From: SIG588 sp045591985
Lineage (GTDB): Bacteria; Bacillota; Clostridia; Oscillospirales; Acutalibacteraceae
Reading direction: 5' to 3'
Length of the DNA stretch: 64,000 nt
Assembly (NCBI GenBank): GCA_045591985.1
Contig: JAZNTV010000002.1
Coordinates: 1-64,000, forward strand
The position numbers and the translations under genes were made by a program. Each line of letters starts with the position of its first letter. Position 1 is the stretch's first letter. Of this stretch, positions 16,274 to 24,665 are shown one piece after another. The notes below the pieces were generated by a model, which made no database searches, had not been told where the DNA came from, and worked only from the letters and a program-made list of their open reading frames with translations.

Positions 16274-16332
16274 ATAATATTTGACTTTTCCAGTAAATTA
16301 ATGTATACTGATAGGACAATATTTGACTTTTC
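16274..16332. promoter_or_regulatory. Two direct copies of a 15-base motif in the xylB/araC gap
   Basis: AATATTTGACTTTTC occurs at 16276-16290 and again at 16318-16332, 42 bp apart (four helical turns), and the match extends upstream with one difference (ATAATATT versus ACAATATT). The first copy contains the -35 of the araC promoter and the second overlaps its expected start site. Same-face direct repeats of this sort are typical AraC/XylR operators. Seen directly; binding is inference. Confidence 0.7.
16281..16309 (+). promoter_or_regulatory. Sigma-A promoter of the xyl-side AraC regulator
   Basis: TTGACT, 17-bp spacer, TATACT. The -35 lies inside the first copy of the repeated motif, which fits autoregulation. 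No convincing consensus promoter is visible for xylB on the other strand. Confidence 0.75.
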
Positions 16333-16344
16333 GGAGTGGTGGCT

Positions 16345-17100
16345 GTGTTTTATCAGTTTGCGCACCCTGCAGGGCCCGATTACTGGCGGGTGGAAACGGG
16401 GGAGAATTTCTCCTTTCCGCCGCATCTGCACGCGTGTTTTGAGTTCTTGACGGTACAAGCCGGCACGATGACCGTGGCAGTGGACGGACAGGAATACGTC
16501 CTTACGGCGGGGCAATCGTTACTGCTGTTTCCGCACCAGATCCATGCGCTGTCCTCCGTCAACAGCCGCCATACGCTGTGCATTTTTTCGCCGCAAATGG
16601 TACATGCGTTTGCCAAACGCACGGCGGGACTTCTTCCCCGCGACAACCGTTGTGACCTGCCCGCCGAAACCGCTGCCGCCCTGCAAGCGGCAGACAGCGG
16701 CTCGCTCTTCGCGAAAAAAGGGGTGCTGTACACCCTGTGCGGAACGTTTGACGCCGCGGCAGAATACACGGCGCGGTCACAGGCAGGCGATACATTGCTT
16801 CACAAGGTCTTCGCCTTTGTGGAAACGGCGTTCGCAGAAGACTGCTCGCTCGGTGCGCTGGCCGCCGAAACGGGGTACGATTACGCCTATCTCTCCCGCA
16901 CCTTTCGCCGTCTGGTGGGCATCTCGTTTAATACCTACGTCAACCACTACCGTTTAAGCCACGCGTGTTATCTTTTAAAAAACACCGACCGCTCGGTGTT
17001 ACAATGCGCACTCGACAGCGGCTACACTACCCTGCGCAGTTTCAACCGCAATTTTAAACAACAGTTTGGGGTTTCTCCGTCAGCATACCGTAAGCAATAG
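16345..17100 (+). CDS. AraC-family regulator beside xylBA
   Basis: About 251 aa. N-terminal cupin sensor (FPPHLHACFEFLTVQAGTMTVAVDG, then LTAGQSLLLFPHQIHAL) and a C-terminal double helix-turn-helix (ALAAETGYDYAYLSRTFRRLVGISFNTYVNHYRL, ALDSGYTTLRSFNRNFKQQFGVSPSAYR). The start is one of three in-frame GTG codons at 16336, 16339 or 16345; 16345 gives the best distance to GGAG at 16333. Divergent from xylBA, so a xylose-type regulator is likely. A terminator follows. Confidence 0.88.
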   Translation: MFYQFAHPAGPDYWRVETGENFSFPPHLHACFEFLTVQAGTMTVAVDGQEYVLTAGQSLLLFPHQIHALSSVNSRHTLCIFSPQMVHAFAKRTAGLLPRDNRCDLPAETAAALQAADSGSLFAKKGVLYTLCGTFDAAAEYTARSQAGDTLLHKVFAFVETAFAEDCSLGALAAETGYDYAYLSRTFRRLVGISFNTYVNHYRLSHACYLLKNTDRSVLQCALDSGYTTLRSFNRNFKQQFGVSPSAYRKQ

Positions 17101-17103
17101 AAC

Positions 17104-17140
17104 GAGGGGGCACTTTTTCGAAAGCGCCCCCTCTCTTTTT
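17104..17140 (+). terminator. Terminator after the xyl-side AraC gene
   Basis: 13-bp stem with one mismatch, starting GAGGGGGC, with a TTCG tetraloop and a T5 tail. It ends at the stop of the convergent kinase remnant. Confidence 0.88.
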
Positions 17141-17821
17141 ATTTTTGTAATGCTTTTTCGGCGTTCAACAGTGTAAGGAACCGTTTCGTATACCGTTCAA
17201 ACCCCGCCACGTCCTCCGCCGTAGGCGTATACGCCGTCTGCGACGCCGCCGTAAACGCGCGACACAAGAACGCCTCCAGCATTTCGCCTTCCGTGCGAGC
17301 GGTGCGCGGTCGTAACCGTCGCCGTCCACGGGAAACATACCCGATGCCTCACCGATGCCAAGCACGTTTTCCCCTGCCAGACGGTGGTGCACGTACCCCG
17401 CAAGGGTGGTGATATGTGCCAGTTTCAAAAGATGCTCTTCTCCGTTCAGCATCGCCTGATACAGATGGGCGATCGACCAACGTTGCGGAATGTTCACGCC
17501 AAACAGTGCCGACAGTTCTTTGGCCGCCGTTTCGGTCGAGGTGTTTTGCCAGGTGCGAAACGGGGTGAGCAACTGCCACTGCTCATCGAACGCAAGGTAG
17601 CCGTGCATCATACCCGACACACCTGCGATTTGCACGGCCGCGCCGTCCAACCCGTCAAGTGCGGCACGCAAACCTTCCCACACCGTTTCAAGGTCATATG
17701 TCCAACAGCCGTTTTCGAAGCGTGACTGCCACGCCCAATCCCCCGTGAAGATCGGTTGAAAGCGCGCGTCGATCCCGACCGCCTTGATGCGGGTCGAACC
17801 GAGTTCCATTCCCAGATACAT
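17139..17821 (-). pseudogene. FGGY-family carbohydrate kinase remnant with internal deletion and frameshift
   Basis: The N-terminal third of an FGGY kinase is intact: MYLGMELGSTRIKAVGID, GVSGMMHGYLAFDE, TWQNTSTETAAKELSALFG and GIGEASGMFPVDGDGYDR. Just after this, near 17310-17320, the reading shifts, and the C-terminal end of the same kind of protein appears in another frame (EGEMLEAFLCRAFTAASQTAYTP, then FERYTKRFLTLLNAEKALQK) with a stop at 17139. Full-length relatives are about 500 aa or more, so about 250 residues, including the ATP-binding and catalytic-Asp regions, are missing. It starts 1 base after the metH stop, last in that run. It resembles the ribulo-/fuculo-/rhamnulokinase side of the family; exact substrate unknown. 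An assembly error is possible but unlikely. Confidence 0.85.
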
Positions 17822-17822
17822 A

Positions 17823-20213
17823 TCACTCTCTTCCATTCGCCAACGTTTGTGCCAAACGCACGCCTTCCATCGCGTCCTTCGCGTAAGCGTCCGCACCGAT
17901 GCGGGCGGCGTAGTCTGCCGTCAGCACCGCACCGCCGACCATCGTCTTGCACCACGGCGCCCGTTCCTTCAACAGCCGCACCGTTTCTTCCATTGCCGGC
18001 ACGGTGGTGGTCATCAGTGCACTGAGTCCTGCCAGCGGCGCGTGGCGGGTCACCACTGCGTGTGCCACCGCTTCAGGCGGCACATCACGTCCCAGATCAA
18101 TCACTTCAAAGCCGTAGTTTTCGAGCAGAAGTTTCACAATGTTCTTGCCGATATCGTGGATATCCCCCTTCACCGTTGCAAGCACCACACAAGCACCGCG
18201 CTTTTCGCCCGCGGGCATTACCGCTTTGATCTTCTCAAACGCGGCCTGCGCCGCCTCTGCACTCATCAACAGTTGTGGGAGATATACCGTTTTCTTTTCA
18301 AATCCTTCCCCCACCGCGTTCAACGCAGGCACGATCTCGTTTTGCACGACATCCAGAGGGGGGGTAGTTTTTAGAAGTTCCGCCGTTTCCTCGGCCGCAC
18401 GGTCTTTCAGCCCTTTGGCGATGGCCTGTTGCAACCCGCTGCCACCGGCCGCGGGCCCCGTTGTAACGGAGGCCGCCGCTTCAACAGTGGCAAATTCCGC
18501 CGCCGCTTCGATATAGCGAGCACAGTTGGGATCGTTCCCCTTCAACGCGTTATACGTATGATACGTACGCATCATATCGGCGGAATACGGATTCATAATG
18601 GCCGCCGACAGGCCGTTTTCGAGCGCCAAAGCAAAGAACACACTGTTCAGCGCCTCGCGCGCGGGCAAGCCAAACGACACATTCGACACGCCAAGCGATG
18701 TATGGCAACCGAGTTCAAAGCGAATGGCACGCAACGCTTGGAGTGTCACACAGGCCGCCTGCTCGTCGGCGCTGACCGTCATCGCCAAGGTGTCAAACAC
18801 GATATCCCGCTTATCGATGCCGTATGCCGCAGCGGTCTTCAGTATCTTGCGCGCGATCGCCACGCGCCCCGCAACATCCGCGGGGATCCCGTTTTCATCC
18901 AAGGTCAGCGCGATCACCACGCCGCCGTATTTTTTGACCAGCGGAAACACCGACGCCATGCTCTCTTCTTTACCGTTGACCGAGTTGACAAGTGCCTTGC
19001 CGTTGTATCGGCGGAGCGCCGCCTCCATTGCCGCGGGATCGGCCGTATCGATCTGAAGCGGCAGATCACACACCGCCTGTAATTCACACACCGCGGCGGT
19101 AAGCATAGCGGCTTCGTCGATCTCCGGCAAACCGACGTTGACATCCAAAAGATGTACGCCTTTTTCCTGTTGCCGGATCCCTTCCGACAGGAGATAGTCC
19201 ATGTCGTTTTCCACAAGCGCCTGTTTAAACCGCTTTTTACCCGTGGGGTTGATCCGCTCGCCGATCAGCAGCGGTCTTCTGCCGAAGGTCACCGCATGCG
19301 TATAGGAGGAAACGGTCGTCAGCGTCGAGGGAGAAACAGGAACGGGGGTAATTTTTTGCAAGCGTGTCTCCAGCGCTGCTATATACGCCGGGGTCGTGCC
19401 GCAACATCCGCCGACTACCCGTACCCCCTTCTGTACAAGTTCTGCCAATTGCTCTGCGAACTCCGTGTCCGACACATCGAACACCGTCTGCCCGTCTATT
19501 GCACGCGGCAAACCTGCGTTCGGCTTCAAAAGCACCGGCACCGAAGCCGCGGCCAACAACGCCTCTGCCACACCGGCCAGCTGTCGCGGGCCGAGCGAAC
19601 AGTTGGCACCGATCGCATCCGCCCCCATGCCTTCGAGCATGGCCACCATGGCGGCCGGGGTCGCACCGGTCATCAATTTACCGTCTTCGCCGTAGGCGTT
19701 GGACACCAGCACCGGCAGATCGCTGTTTTCTTTGGCGGCCAGCAACGCCGCTTTGGTCTCATAACTGTCGTTCATCGTTTCGATGAGGATAGCGTCCACG
19801 CCGTATTTCACGCCCAGTTTCACCGTCTCGGCAAACAAGGTGACGGCTTCTTCGAAATCCATATCTCCGAGCGGACGCAAGAGTTTACCTGAAGGGCCGA
19901 TATCCAGCGCAATATAGCGCTCCTCCCCGTCAAACGCCGCCCGTGCCTCCTTCGCATTTTGCACCGCAGCGGCAACGATCGCTTCTAACTCTTCCGCCGA
20001 AAATTTCAGGCGGTTAGCACCAAACGTATTGGTAGACACCACACGACTGCCCGCCGCATAATAGGCGCGGTGAATCTCCCGAATCACATCGGGATGAGAG
20101 AGATTCCACCGTTCGGGATACTCCCCGGCAACAAGTCCCTGCGCTTGAAGCAACGTACCCATTCCGCCGTCCAATCGGACGATATCGCGACGCAAATATT
20201 CACGAAAGGTCAT
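17823..20213 (-). CDS. metH: Cobalamin-dependent methionine synthase, three-domain form without activation domain
   Basis: Transfers a methyl group from methyltetrahydrofolate to homocysteine through cobalamin. 796 aa. Homocysteine-binding barrel at residues 1-290 with zinc ligands in GANCSLGP and GGCCGTTP; pterin-binding barrel at about 310-560 (IGERINPTGKKRFKQAL, LQIDTADPAAMEAALRRYNGKALVNSVNG); four-helix cap and B12 domain from about 590 with the His ligand in KGDIHDIGKNIV. The AdoMet-binding reactivation domain of E. coli MetH (about 1,230 aa) is absent and is encoded by the preceding gene, whose stop overlaps this start (ATGA). Confidence 0.95.
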   Translation of the reverse strand: MTFREYLRRDIVRLDGGMGTLLQAQGLVAGEYPERWNLSHPDVIREIHRAYYAAGSRVVSTNTFGANRLKFSAEELEAIVAAAVQNAKEARAAFDGEERYIALDIGPSGKLLRPLGDMDFEEAVTLFAETVKLGVKYGVDAILIETMNDSYETKAALLAAKENSDLPVLVSNAYGEDGKLMTGATPAAMVAMLEGMGADAIGANCSLGPRQLAGVAEALLAAASVPVLLKPNAGLPRAIDGQTVFDVSDTEFAEQLAELVQKGVRVVGGCCGTTPAYIAALETRLQKITPVPVSPSTLTTVSSYTHAVTFGRRPLLIGERINPTGKKRFKQALVENDMDYLLSEGIRQQEKGVHLLDVNVGLPEIDEAAMLTAAVCELQAVCDLPLQIDTADPAAMEAALRRYNGKALVNSVNGKEESMASVFPLVKKYGGVVIALTLDENGIPADVAGRVAIARKILKTAAAYGIDKRDIVFDTLAMTVSADEQAACVTLQALRAIRFELGCHTSLGVSNVSFGLPAREALNSVFFALALENGLSAAIMNPYSADMMRTYHTYNALKGNDPNCARYIEAAAEFATVEAAASVTTGPAAGGSGLQQAIAKGLKDRAAEETAELLKTTPPLDVVQNEIVPALNAVGEGFEKKTVYLPQLLMSAEAAQAAFEKIKAVMPAGEKRGACVVLATVKGDIHDIGKNIVKLLLENYGFEVIDLGRDVPPEAVAHAVVTRHAPLAGLSALMTTTVPAMEETVRLLKERAPWCKTMVGGAVLTADYAARIGADAYAKDAMEGVRLAQTLANGRE

Positions 20214-20800
20214 TGGTTATCGCTCTCCTTTATCCCGATCACCGCCGTAACGGATTTGACCGGCGTCATCAATAAACTGTCATTTAAACACACACCGATA
20301 TGGTGTGACGGCGCTAACAGGCGGAACACATCGCGTTGAGCAGCTAACGCCCAATCTCCGTATCCGGGGCTGAACCGTGCGGTAGCGTCGGGGAATTCCG
20401 CGCAAAACGTGTCGCACAACGCTTCCACGCACGCGGTACCGTATGCCTGTAACACCAACGCTCGGGCCGGCGACAGGCGGCTGTATTTTTGAAGTAAACG
20501 GTCGAATCCCGCACCGAGAGTCGCGGCAAACAACACCGCTTCATGCACGTCGATCAATCGGGCCGCCAGCGCCGCGGAACGCCACGTCACGCCGCCGAAG
20601 CGACAAACATCCCCTGCCGCTTCCGCCGGATAACGGGCAAAGCATACACGACACGCTATGACCGCCGCCGCTTCGCTCATACAGTCGTTTAACAGCGCCC
20701 GCATCCCGTCGTCTGCTTCACGGCAGGCCGCATAGCGCCACACCTCACATTCGTTCACCACAGGCAAGGGGTACGTTTTCGTCACAACCACACCGCTCAT
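20210..20800 (-). CDS. Methionine synthase reactivation-domain protein
   Basis: 196 aa. Resembles the stand-alone vitamin B12-dependent methionine synthase activation domain family: FAATLGAGFDRLLQKYSRLSPARALVLQAYGTACVEALCD, then FSPGYGDWALAAQRDVFRLL and the end SLLMTPVKSVTAVIGI. It should bind AdoMet and remethylate oxidised cobalamin in the three-domain MetH encoded next. It overlaps metF upstream and metH downstream by 4 bases each (ATGA), so the three genes are coupled. Confidence 0.88.
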   Translation of the reverse strand: MSGVVVTKTYPLPVVNECEVWRYAACREADDGMRALLNDCMSEAAAVIACRVCFARYPAEAAGDVCRFGGVTWRSAALAARLIDVHEAVLFAATLGAGFDRLLQKYSRLSPARALVLQAYGTACVEALCDTFCAEFPDATARFSPGYGDWALAAQRDVFRLLAPSHHIGVCLNDSLLMTPVKSVTAVIGIKESDNQ

Positions 20801-21675
20801 AATCCCAAAATATCGCTGAGGTTGTCCTGTATCTTCGCAGCCACGTCCGGTTTGTTCATAGAATAGACGTGTACGTTGGTGATACCGTTGGCATACAGGT
20901 CGATGATCTGGTCGGTGGCATACGCAATACCCGCTTGCTTCATCGCGGCGGGTGACACACCGAATTTGTCCACCAAGCTCTTAAACCGCTGGGGCACAAA
21001 AGACCCCGACAATTTCACGGCACGCTCCACCTGGTTGGCGTTGGTAATGGGCATAATGCCCGCTACGATCGGCACGGTAATACCCGCTTCGCGAATTTTA
21101 TAGAGGAAATTATACAGCAAATTGTTATCGAAAAACATTTGAGTCGTGAGAAAGTCACACCCGGCTTCTACCTTTTCCTTTAAACGGCGAATGTCTTCCC
21201 GTTGATTGTCGCTTTCGGGATGAATTTCGGGGTAACACGCACCGCCAATGCAAAAATCGGGGCATGCTTTCTTCAGTTCGGCAATGAGATCCACCGCATA
21301 GTGATACTCCCAACCGCTACGATCCGCACCTTCCAGCTCTTGGGGAATGTCTCCTCGCAGAGCCATAACATTTTGAATACCTGCCGCACGGATCTGTGCG
21401 ATCTTCTCCCGCACGGTTTCCCGCGTAGACGACACACACGTAAGATGTGCCAGCGTCGGCACACCGTATAACTCTTTTATGTTTCGGGCGATCTCGAGTG
21501 TATAGCGACCGGTACCGCCGCCGGCACCATAGGTCACACTCATAAACGCCGGACGCAGTTTCGCGATCTCTTCCGTTGCGATCTTCACGCTCTCAAAACT
21601 CGTTTCGGTCTTCGGTGGGAACACCTCGAACGACAACGAGGGGGTATTTTTTTGTAATAAGTCGCAGATCTTCAT
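20797..21675 (-). CDS. metF: Methylenetetrahydrofolate reductase
   Basis: FAD enzyme that makes methyltetrahydrofolate for MetH. 292 aa, normal for MetF. Seen: SLSFEVFPPKTE at the start, FMSVTYGAGGGTG, LTCVSSTRE, NVMALRGDIPQ, and FLTTQMFFDNNLLYNFLYKIREAGITVPIVAGIMPI. The ATG at 21675 with AAAAGGAGC in front was chosen; the longer upstream reading overlaps the decarboxylase gene and has no family similarity. It starts 13 bases after the decarboxylase stop. Confidence 0.97.
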   Translation of the reverse strand: MKICDLLQKNTPSLSFEVFPPKTETSFESVKIATEEIAKLRPAFMSVTYGAGGGTGRYTLEIARNIKELYGVPTLAHLTCVSSTRETVREKIAQIRAAGIQNVMALRGDIPQELEGADRSGWEYHYAVDLIAELKKACPDFCIGGACYPEIHPESDNQREDIRRLKEKVEAGCDFLTTQMFFDNNLLYNFLYKIREAGITVPIVAGIMPITNANQVERAVKLSGSFVPQRFKSLVDKFGVSPAAMKQAGIAYATDQIIDLYANGITNVHVYSMNKPDVAAKIQDNLSDILGL

Positions 21676-21688
21676 GTGAAAGCTCCTT

Positions 21689-23020
21689 TTACTGATTTTT
21701 GTCGGCCACCACCGCACAGGTGTTAATGCCGTAATACGCAAAGCATGAACAGGCGTGCAGATCCAACCGTTCCCCGCACACCGCAATCGGCACAGCGGGG
21801 GGACACCCCACCGTCGGTGCGGCAAGCACACGTCCGACCGCCTGCTCTACGGGTAGGATTTCCGTCGTCGCGAGCATCGCCGCCCGCACAGGGAGCACCG
21901 CTTCCCCCGCCTGAAACAGCGGCGGGCGTTCGTCGATCGGAGGGCGCTTAGGCAAAGCACGCAACGTCTCTTCGACGGTCTGCAACGCCACGTCGTCTAA
22001 ACACGGCGTTACCATAAGCACAGCGTAATCGGGGTCGGCCAATTCACATTCTATCCCCGCGCGGCGCCATATAGCGGCCACTTCGTCACCCCGATAGCCA
22101 TACGGTTTGGTATACAGTGTTATTTTCAACGGTTCGGTTCCGCAAAGCACGTAACCACAAGCCGCCAGACGTTGTTTCATCGCTTCGACACGCGGCAAAA
22201 ACGTCGAAAGACGCGCCGTAAACTCTGCCAAATACGCATTGGCAGCATCAAGCGACTGCAAAATCAAATAGGAAGGGCTTGTGGAACCAAACAACGCTAA
22301 CGCCGCCTTCACCTCTGCCGCCGAAAACGGCAGTGTCGGCGCCACATGCAGATAGGCTCCGCCCGTCAACACCGGCAACGTCTTGTGTGCCGAATCGCAG
22401 CAAATATCCGCACCCAGGTCGATAGGATGTGCGGACGGTGACAAAAACTTAAGATAGGCACCGTGGGCATTATCCACCAGCAACCGCACGCCATGGCGAT
22501 GACACACCGTTGCCAAACCGCGAATGTCCGCTGTATTTCCCAAATAATCGGGGGAGGTTATATATACCGCTGCAACGTCTTCGTCTGCCAGACGCGCCTC
22601 CAACGCCGCGGGGGTTACGGTGCAAGAGAGATAACTCTCTTGAGCGGTCGGATACAGCCATATCACCTCCGCGTCCAGCAAAGCGGCCGCACTGAGAAAG
22701 GCTTTGTGGGCGTTACGTCCCGCGAGCACACGACGCGGTTTGTCCGCCTGCATAGCCAACTGTAACATGGCCCGAATACACTGCGACGCCCCTTCGGTGG
22801 AATAATAGGTGGCACAACCGAACAGCGCACTTGCATTGGCTTCGCTTTCGGCAATAATGCCGTTTGCTTCATACAAACTGTCTGCCCCGTGGATTTCCGT
22901 GATATCCCACCGTTCACACCCCAGCAGATCCTGCCCTTTATGACCCGGCATGTGCAAACGCAAGGTATTACTCGCCGCATAGCGACGTACAAAATCGAGG
23001 ATCGGCGTTTTCATACTCAT
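21689..23020 (-). CDS. Orn/Lys/Arg decarboxylase-family PLP enzyme
   Basis: 443 aa, the short YaaO/SpeA-like form without the N-terminal receiver-like domain. Opens with LDFVRRYAASNTLRLHMPGHKG and ITEIHGADSLYEANGIIAESEANASALFG; the PLP Lys is in DSAHKTLPVLTGGAYLHV, and LVDNAHGAYL carries the cofactor-binding Asp. The substrate (arginine, lysine or ornithine) cannot be told. The ATG at 23020 overlaps the SCIFF maturase stop by four bases (ATGA), so the two are translationally coupled; relatives are more often next to DNA replication genes such as tmk. Cytosolic. Confidence 0.9.
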   Translation of the reverse strand: MSMKTPILDFVRRYAASNTLRLHMPGHKGQDLLGCERWDITEIHGADSLYEANGIIAESEANASALFGCATYYSTEGASQCIRAMLQLAMQADKPRRVLAGRNAHKAFLSAAALLDAEVIWLYPTAQESYLSCTVTPAALEARLADEDVAAVYITSPDYLGNTADIRGLATVCHRHGVRLLVDNAHGAYLKFLSPSAHPIDLGADICCDSAHKTLPVLTGGAYLHVAPTLPFSAAEVKAALALFGSTSPSYLILQSLDAANAYLAEFTARLSTFLPRVEAMKQRLAACGYVLCGTEPLKITLYTKPYGYRGDEVAAIWRRAGIECELADPDYAVLMVTPCLDDVALQTVEETLRALPKRPPIDERPPLFQAGEAVLPVRAAMLATTEILPVEQAVGRVLAAPTVGCPPAVPIAVCGERLDLHACSCFAYYGINTCAVVADKNQ

Positions 23021-24396
23021 TCGCCGAGCGCGCGCGCCACCGCAAGCATGATCGCACATTCCATTCGCTTTCGGAACAGTTTGCAACCGTATTCATAGAC
23101 ACCCGTCACGCTGCCGGTGGCATGATAGGCATTCGCGGCACAACCGCCCGAGCAATACAGCCGTGCCCAACAGTCCCGACACTCTTCGTGCGCATAGACG
23201 TTGCACGCCGCAAATTCGTCTTGTGCCGCTTTGTTGGTCACGCCGTTCCACACGTCGCCCAATTTGAATTTCTCCTCACCCACAAACTGGTGACAGGGGT
23301 ACAGATCACCCCACGGGGTGACCGCCATGTATTCCGTGCCGCTACCGCAACCGGAAATGCGTTTATAGATACACGGACCACCCGTCAGGTCGATCATGTA
23401 GTGATAGAAGGTAAAGGGCTTCCCTTCTCGTTCACGGCGAAGCATCAGTTCTGCCAATTGCTCGTATTGTTCGAGTACCACCGGCAGATCCTCTTCGGTC
23501 AACGCCGCCGGGTCCCCCTCGGCACAGACCACCGGTTCCATACTCAGTTCGTTAAACCCAAGATCGAGCATTTGCTGAATATCCTTTAGGAAATCGGGGT
23601 TTGCGTGGGTAAAGGTACCGCGCATATAGTAATCTTTGCCGCCGCGCGCCTCTACAAAGCGCTGGAACTTCGGCACGATCTTCTCCCAACTGCCGTTGCC
23701 CGCAAAGTCCACACGGTATCGATCGTGTACCTCTTTACGGCCGTCCAAACTCAGCACCACGTTGCTGCATTCGCGGTTGGCGAAGTCGATCACGTCGTCG
23801 TCCACCAACATGCCGTTGGTCGTAAGCGTAAAACGGAAGTTTTTACCCTTTTCCTTCTCGATGCTGCGGGCATAGGCCACAAGATCTTTTACCACCTGGA
23901 AATTCATCAATGGTTCCCCGCCGAAAAAGTCAACCTCCAAGTTGTGACGCGTACCCGAATTTTCCACCAGAAAATCCAGTGCCTGCTTACCGACGTCAAA
24001 GCTCATCACCGCGCGGTCGCCGTGATACTTTCCTTGGCTCGCAAAGCAATACGCACAGTTTAAGTTGCAGGTATGCGCGATATGCAGGCACAGCGCTTTG
24101 ACAACGCCCGCCGTCTTTTGCTTCAAGTCACCCGCCATCGGCTCAAAGGTATCTTCCGTGAACAGTTTCCCCTGCTCTTTCAGCGTCGCTACCTGTTCGT
24201 AGCACTCCGCGATATCCGCCGCCGTCACGTCCGTGCGCGCGCCGTATTTTTCACATAACGCCGTAACGATCGCCTCACGACTTTGCGTCTCGAACAACGC
24301 GATAATGTCGTAGGCGATCTCATCCACCGCATGGACGGCACCGGAACATACGTCGAGCACGATATTGTAATCGCCCAGCTTATATTGATGAACCAT
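23017..24396 (-). CDS. scfB: SCIFF peptide maturase, radical SAM/SPASM thioether-forming enzyme
   Basis: 459 aa. Installs a thioether link in the SCIFF peptide. Seen: an N-terminal peptide-recognition region (MVHQYKLGDYNIVLDVCSGAVH, typical of this family), the radical SAM motif CNLNCAYC (Cys110, 114, 117), GGEPLMNF, and a C-terminal SPASM domain from CGSGTEYMAVTPWGDLYPCHQF to CWARLYCSGGCAANAY with auxiliary cluster cysteines. The ATG at 24396 was chosen because GGAGGAGAAAC precedes it; upstream codons in frame run through the terminator and the peptide gene. The precursor gene is 53 bases upstream. Confidence 0.96.
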   Translation of the reverse strand: MVHQYKLGDYNIVLDVCSGAVHAVDEIAYDIIALFETQSREAIVTALCEKYGARTDVTAADIAECYEQVATLKEQGKLFTEDTFEPMAGDLKQKTAGVVKALCLHIAHTCNLNCAYCFASQGKYHGDRAVMSFDVGKQALDFLVENSGTRHNLEVDFFGGEPLMNFQVVKDLVAYARSIEKEKGKNFRFTLTTNGMLVDDDVIDFANRECSNVVLSLDGRKEVHDRYRVDFAGNGSWEKIVPKFQRFVEARGGKDYYMRGTFTHANPDFLKDIQQMLDLGFNELSMEPVVCAEGDPAALTEEDLPVVLEQYEQLAELMLRREREGKPFTFYHYMIDLTGGPCIYKRISGCGSGTEYMAVTPWGDLYPCHQFVGEEKFKLGDVWNGVTNKAAQDEFAACNVYAHEECRDCWARLYCSGGCAANAYHATGSVTGVYEYGCKLFRKRMECAIMLAVARALGE

Positions 24397-24411
24397 AGTT
24401 GTTTCTCCTCC

Positions 24412-24442
24412 AAAAAAAATGACGCCGATGTCGGCGGCATTT
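24412..24442 (-). terminator. Attenuator-like terminator between the SCIFF peptide and maturase genes
   Basis: On the minus strand, a 12-bp stem with one mismatch (AAATGCCGCCGA / TCGGCGTCATTT) and then eight T, just before the maturase ribosome binding site. It should end most transcripts after the peptide gene and favour peptide over enzyme; inference. Confidence 0.75.
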
Positions 24443-24449
24443 GCAAAAC

Positions 24450-24602
24450 TTATTTGCTTTCCTTCTTGTTTTCGCACTTCTGATTCGCGATACCGCAGCT
24501 GGTCTTGCAAGCAGACTGGCAAGAAGTCTGGCATTCGCCGCAACCGCCCTTTTTCGCGCTCTCGCACAGATTACGCGTTTCGATCGTCCGGATATGTTTC
24601 AT
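24450..24602 (-). CDS. scfA: SCIFF (six-cysteine-in-forty-five) RiPP precursor peptide
   Basis: 50 aa. Begins MKHIRTIETRNLCESAKKGG and carries the SCIFF core CGECQTSCQSACKTSC, ending CENKKESK. Cysteines at 13, 21, 24, 28, 32, 36 and 43: the six of the family plus an extra one at 13. SCIFF peptides are near-universal in Clostridia and are thioether-modified by the adjacent radical SAM maturase; their role is unknown. In the characterised C. thermocellum pair the link is, as I recall, Cys32 to Thr37; here residue 37 is Gly. AAGGGTG precedes the ATG and a consensus promoter lies just upstream. Confidence 0.95.
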   Translation of the reverse strand: MKHIRTIETRNLCESAKKGGCGECQTSCQSACKTSCGIANQKCENKKESK

Positions 24603-24636
24603 ATTTTTCACCCTTTTTCAAATTTCTCTTTTCAAC

Positions 24637-24665
24637 ATTTTAGCACAGGTATATCCATTTGTCAA
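24637..24665 (-). promoter_or_regulatory. Sigma-A promoter of the SCIFF operon
   Basis: Minus strand: consensus TTGACA (24665-24660), 17-bp spacer, TAAAAT (24642-24637). It abuts the stop of the upstream HAD gene. Confidence 0.85.
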
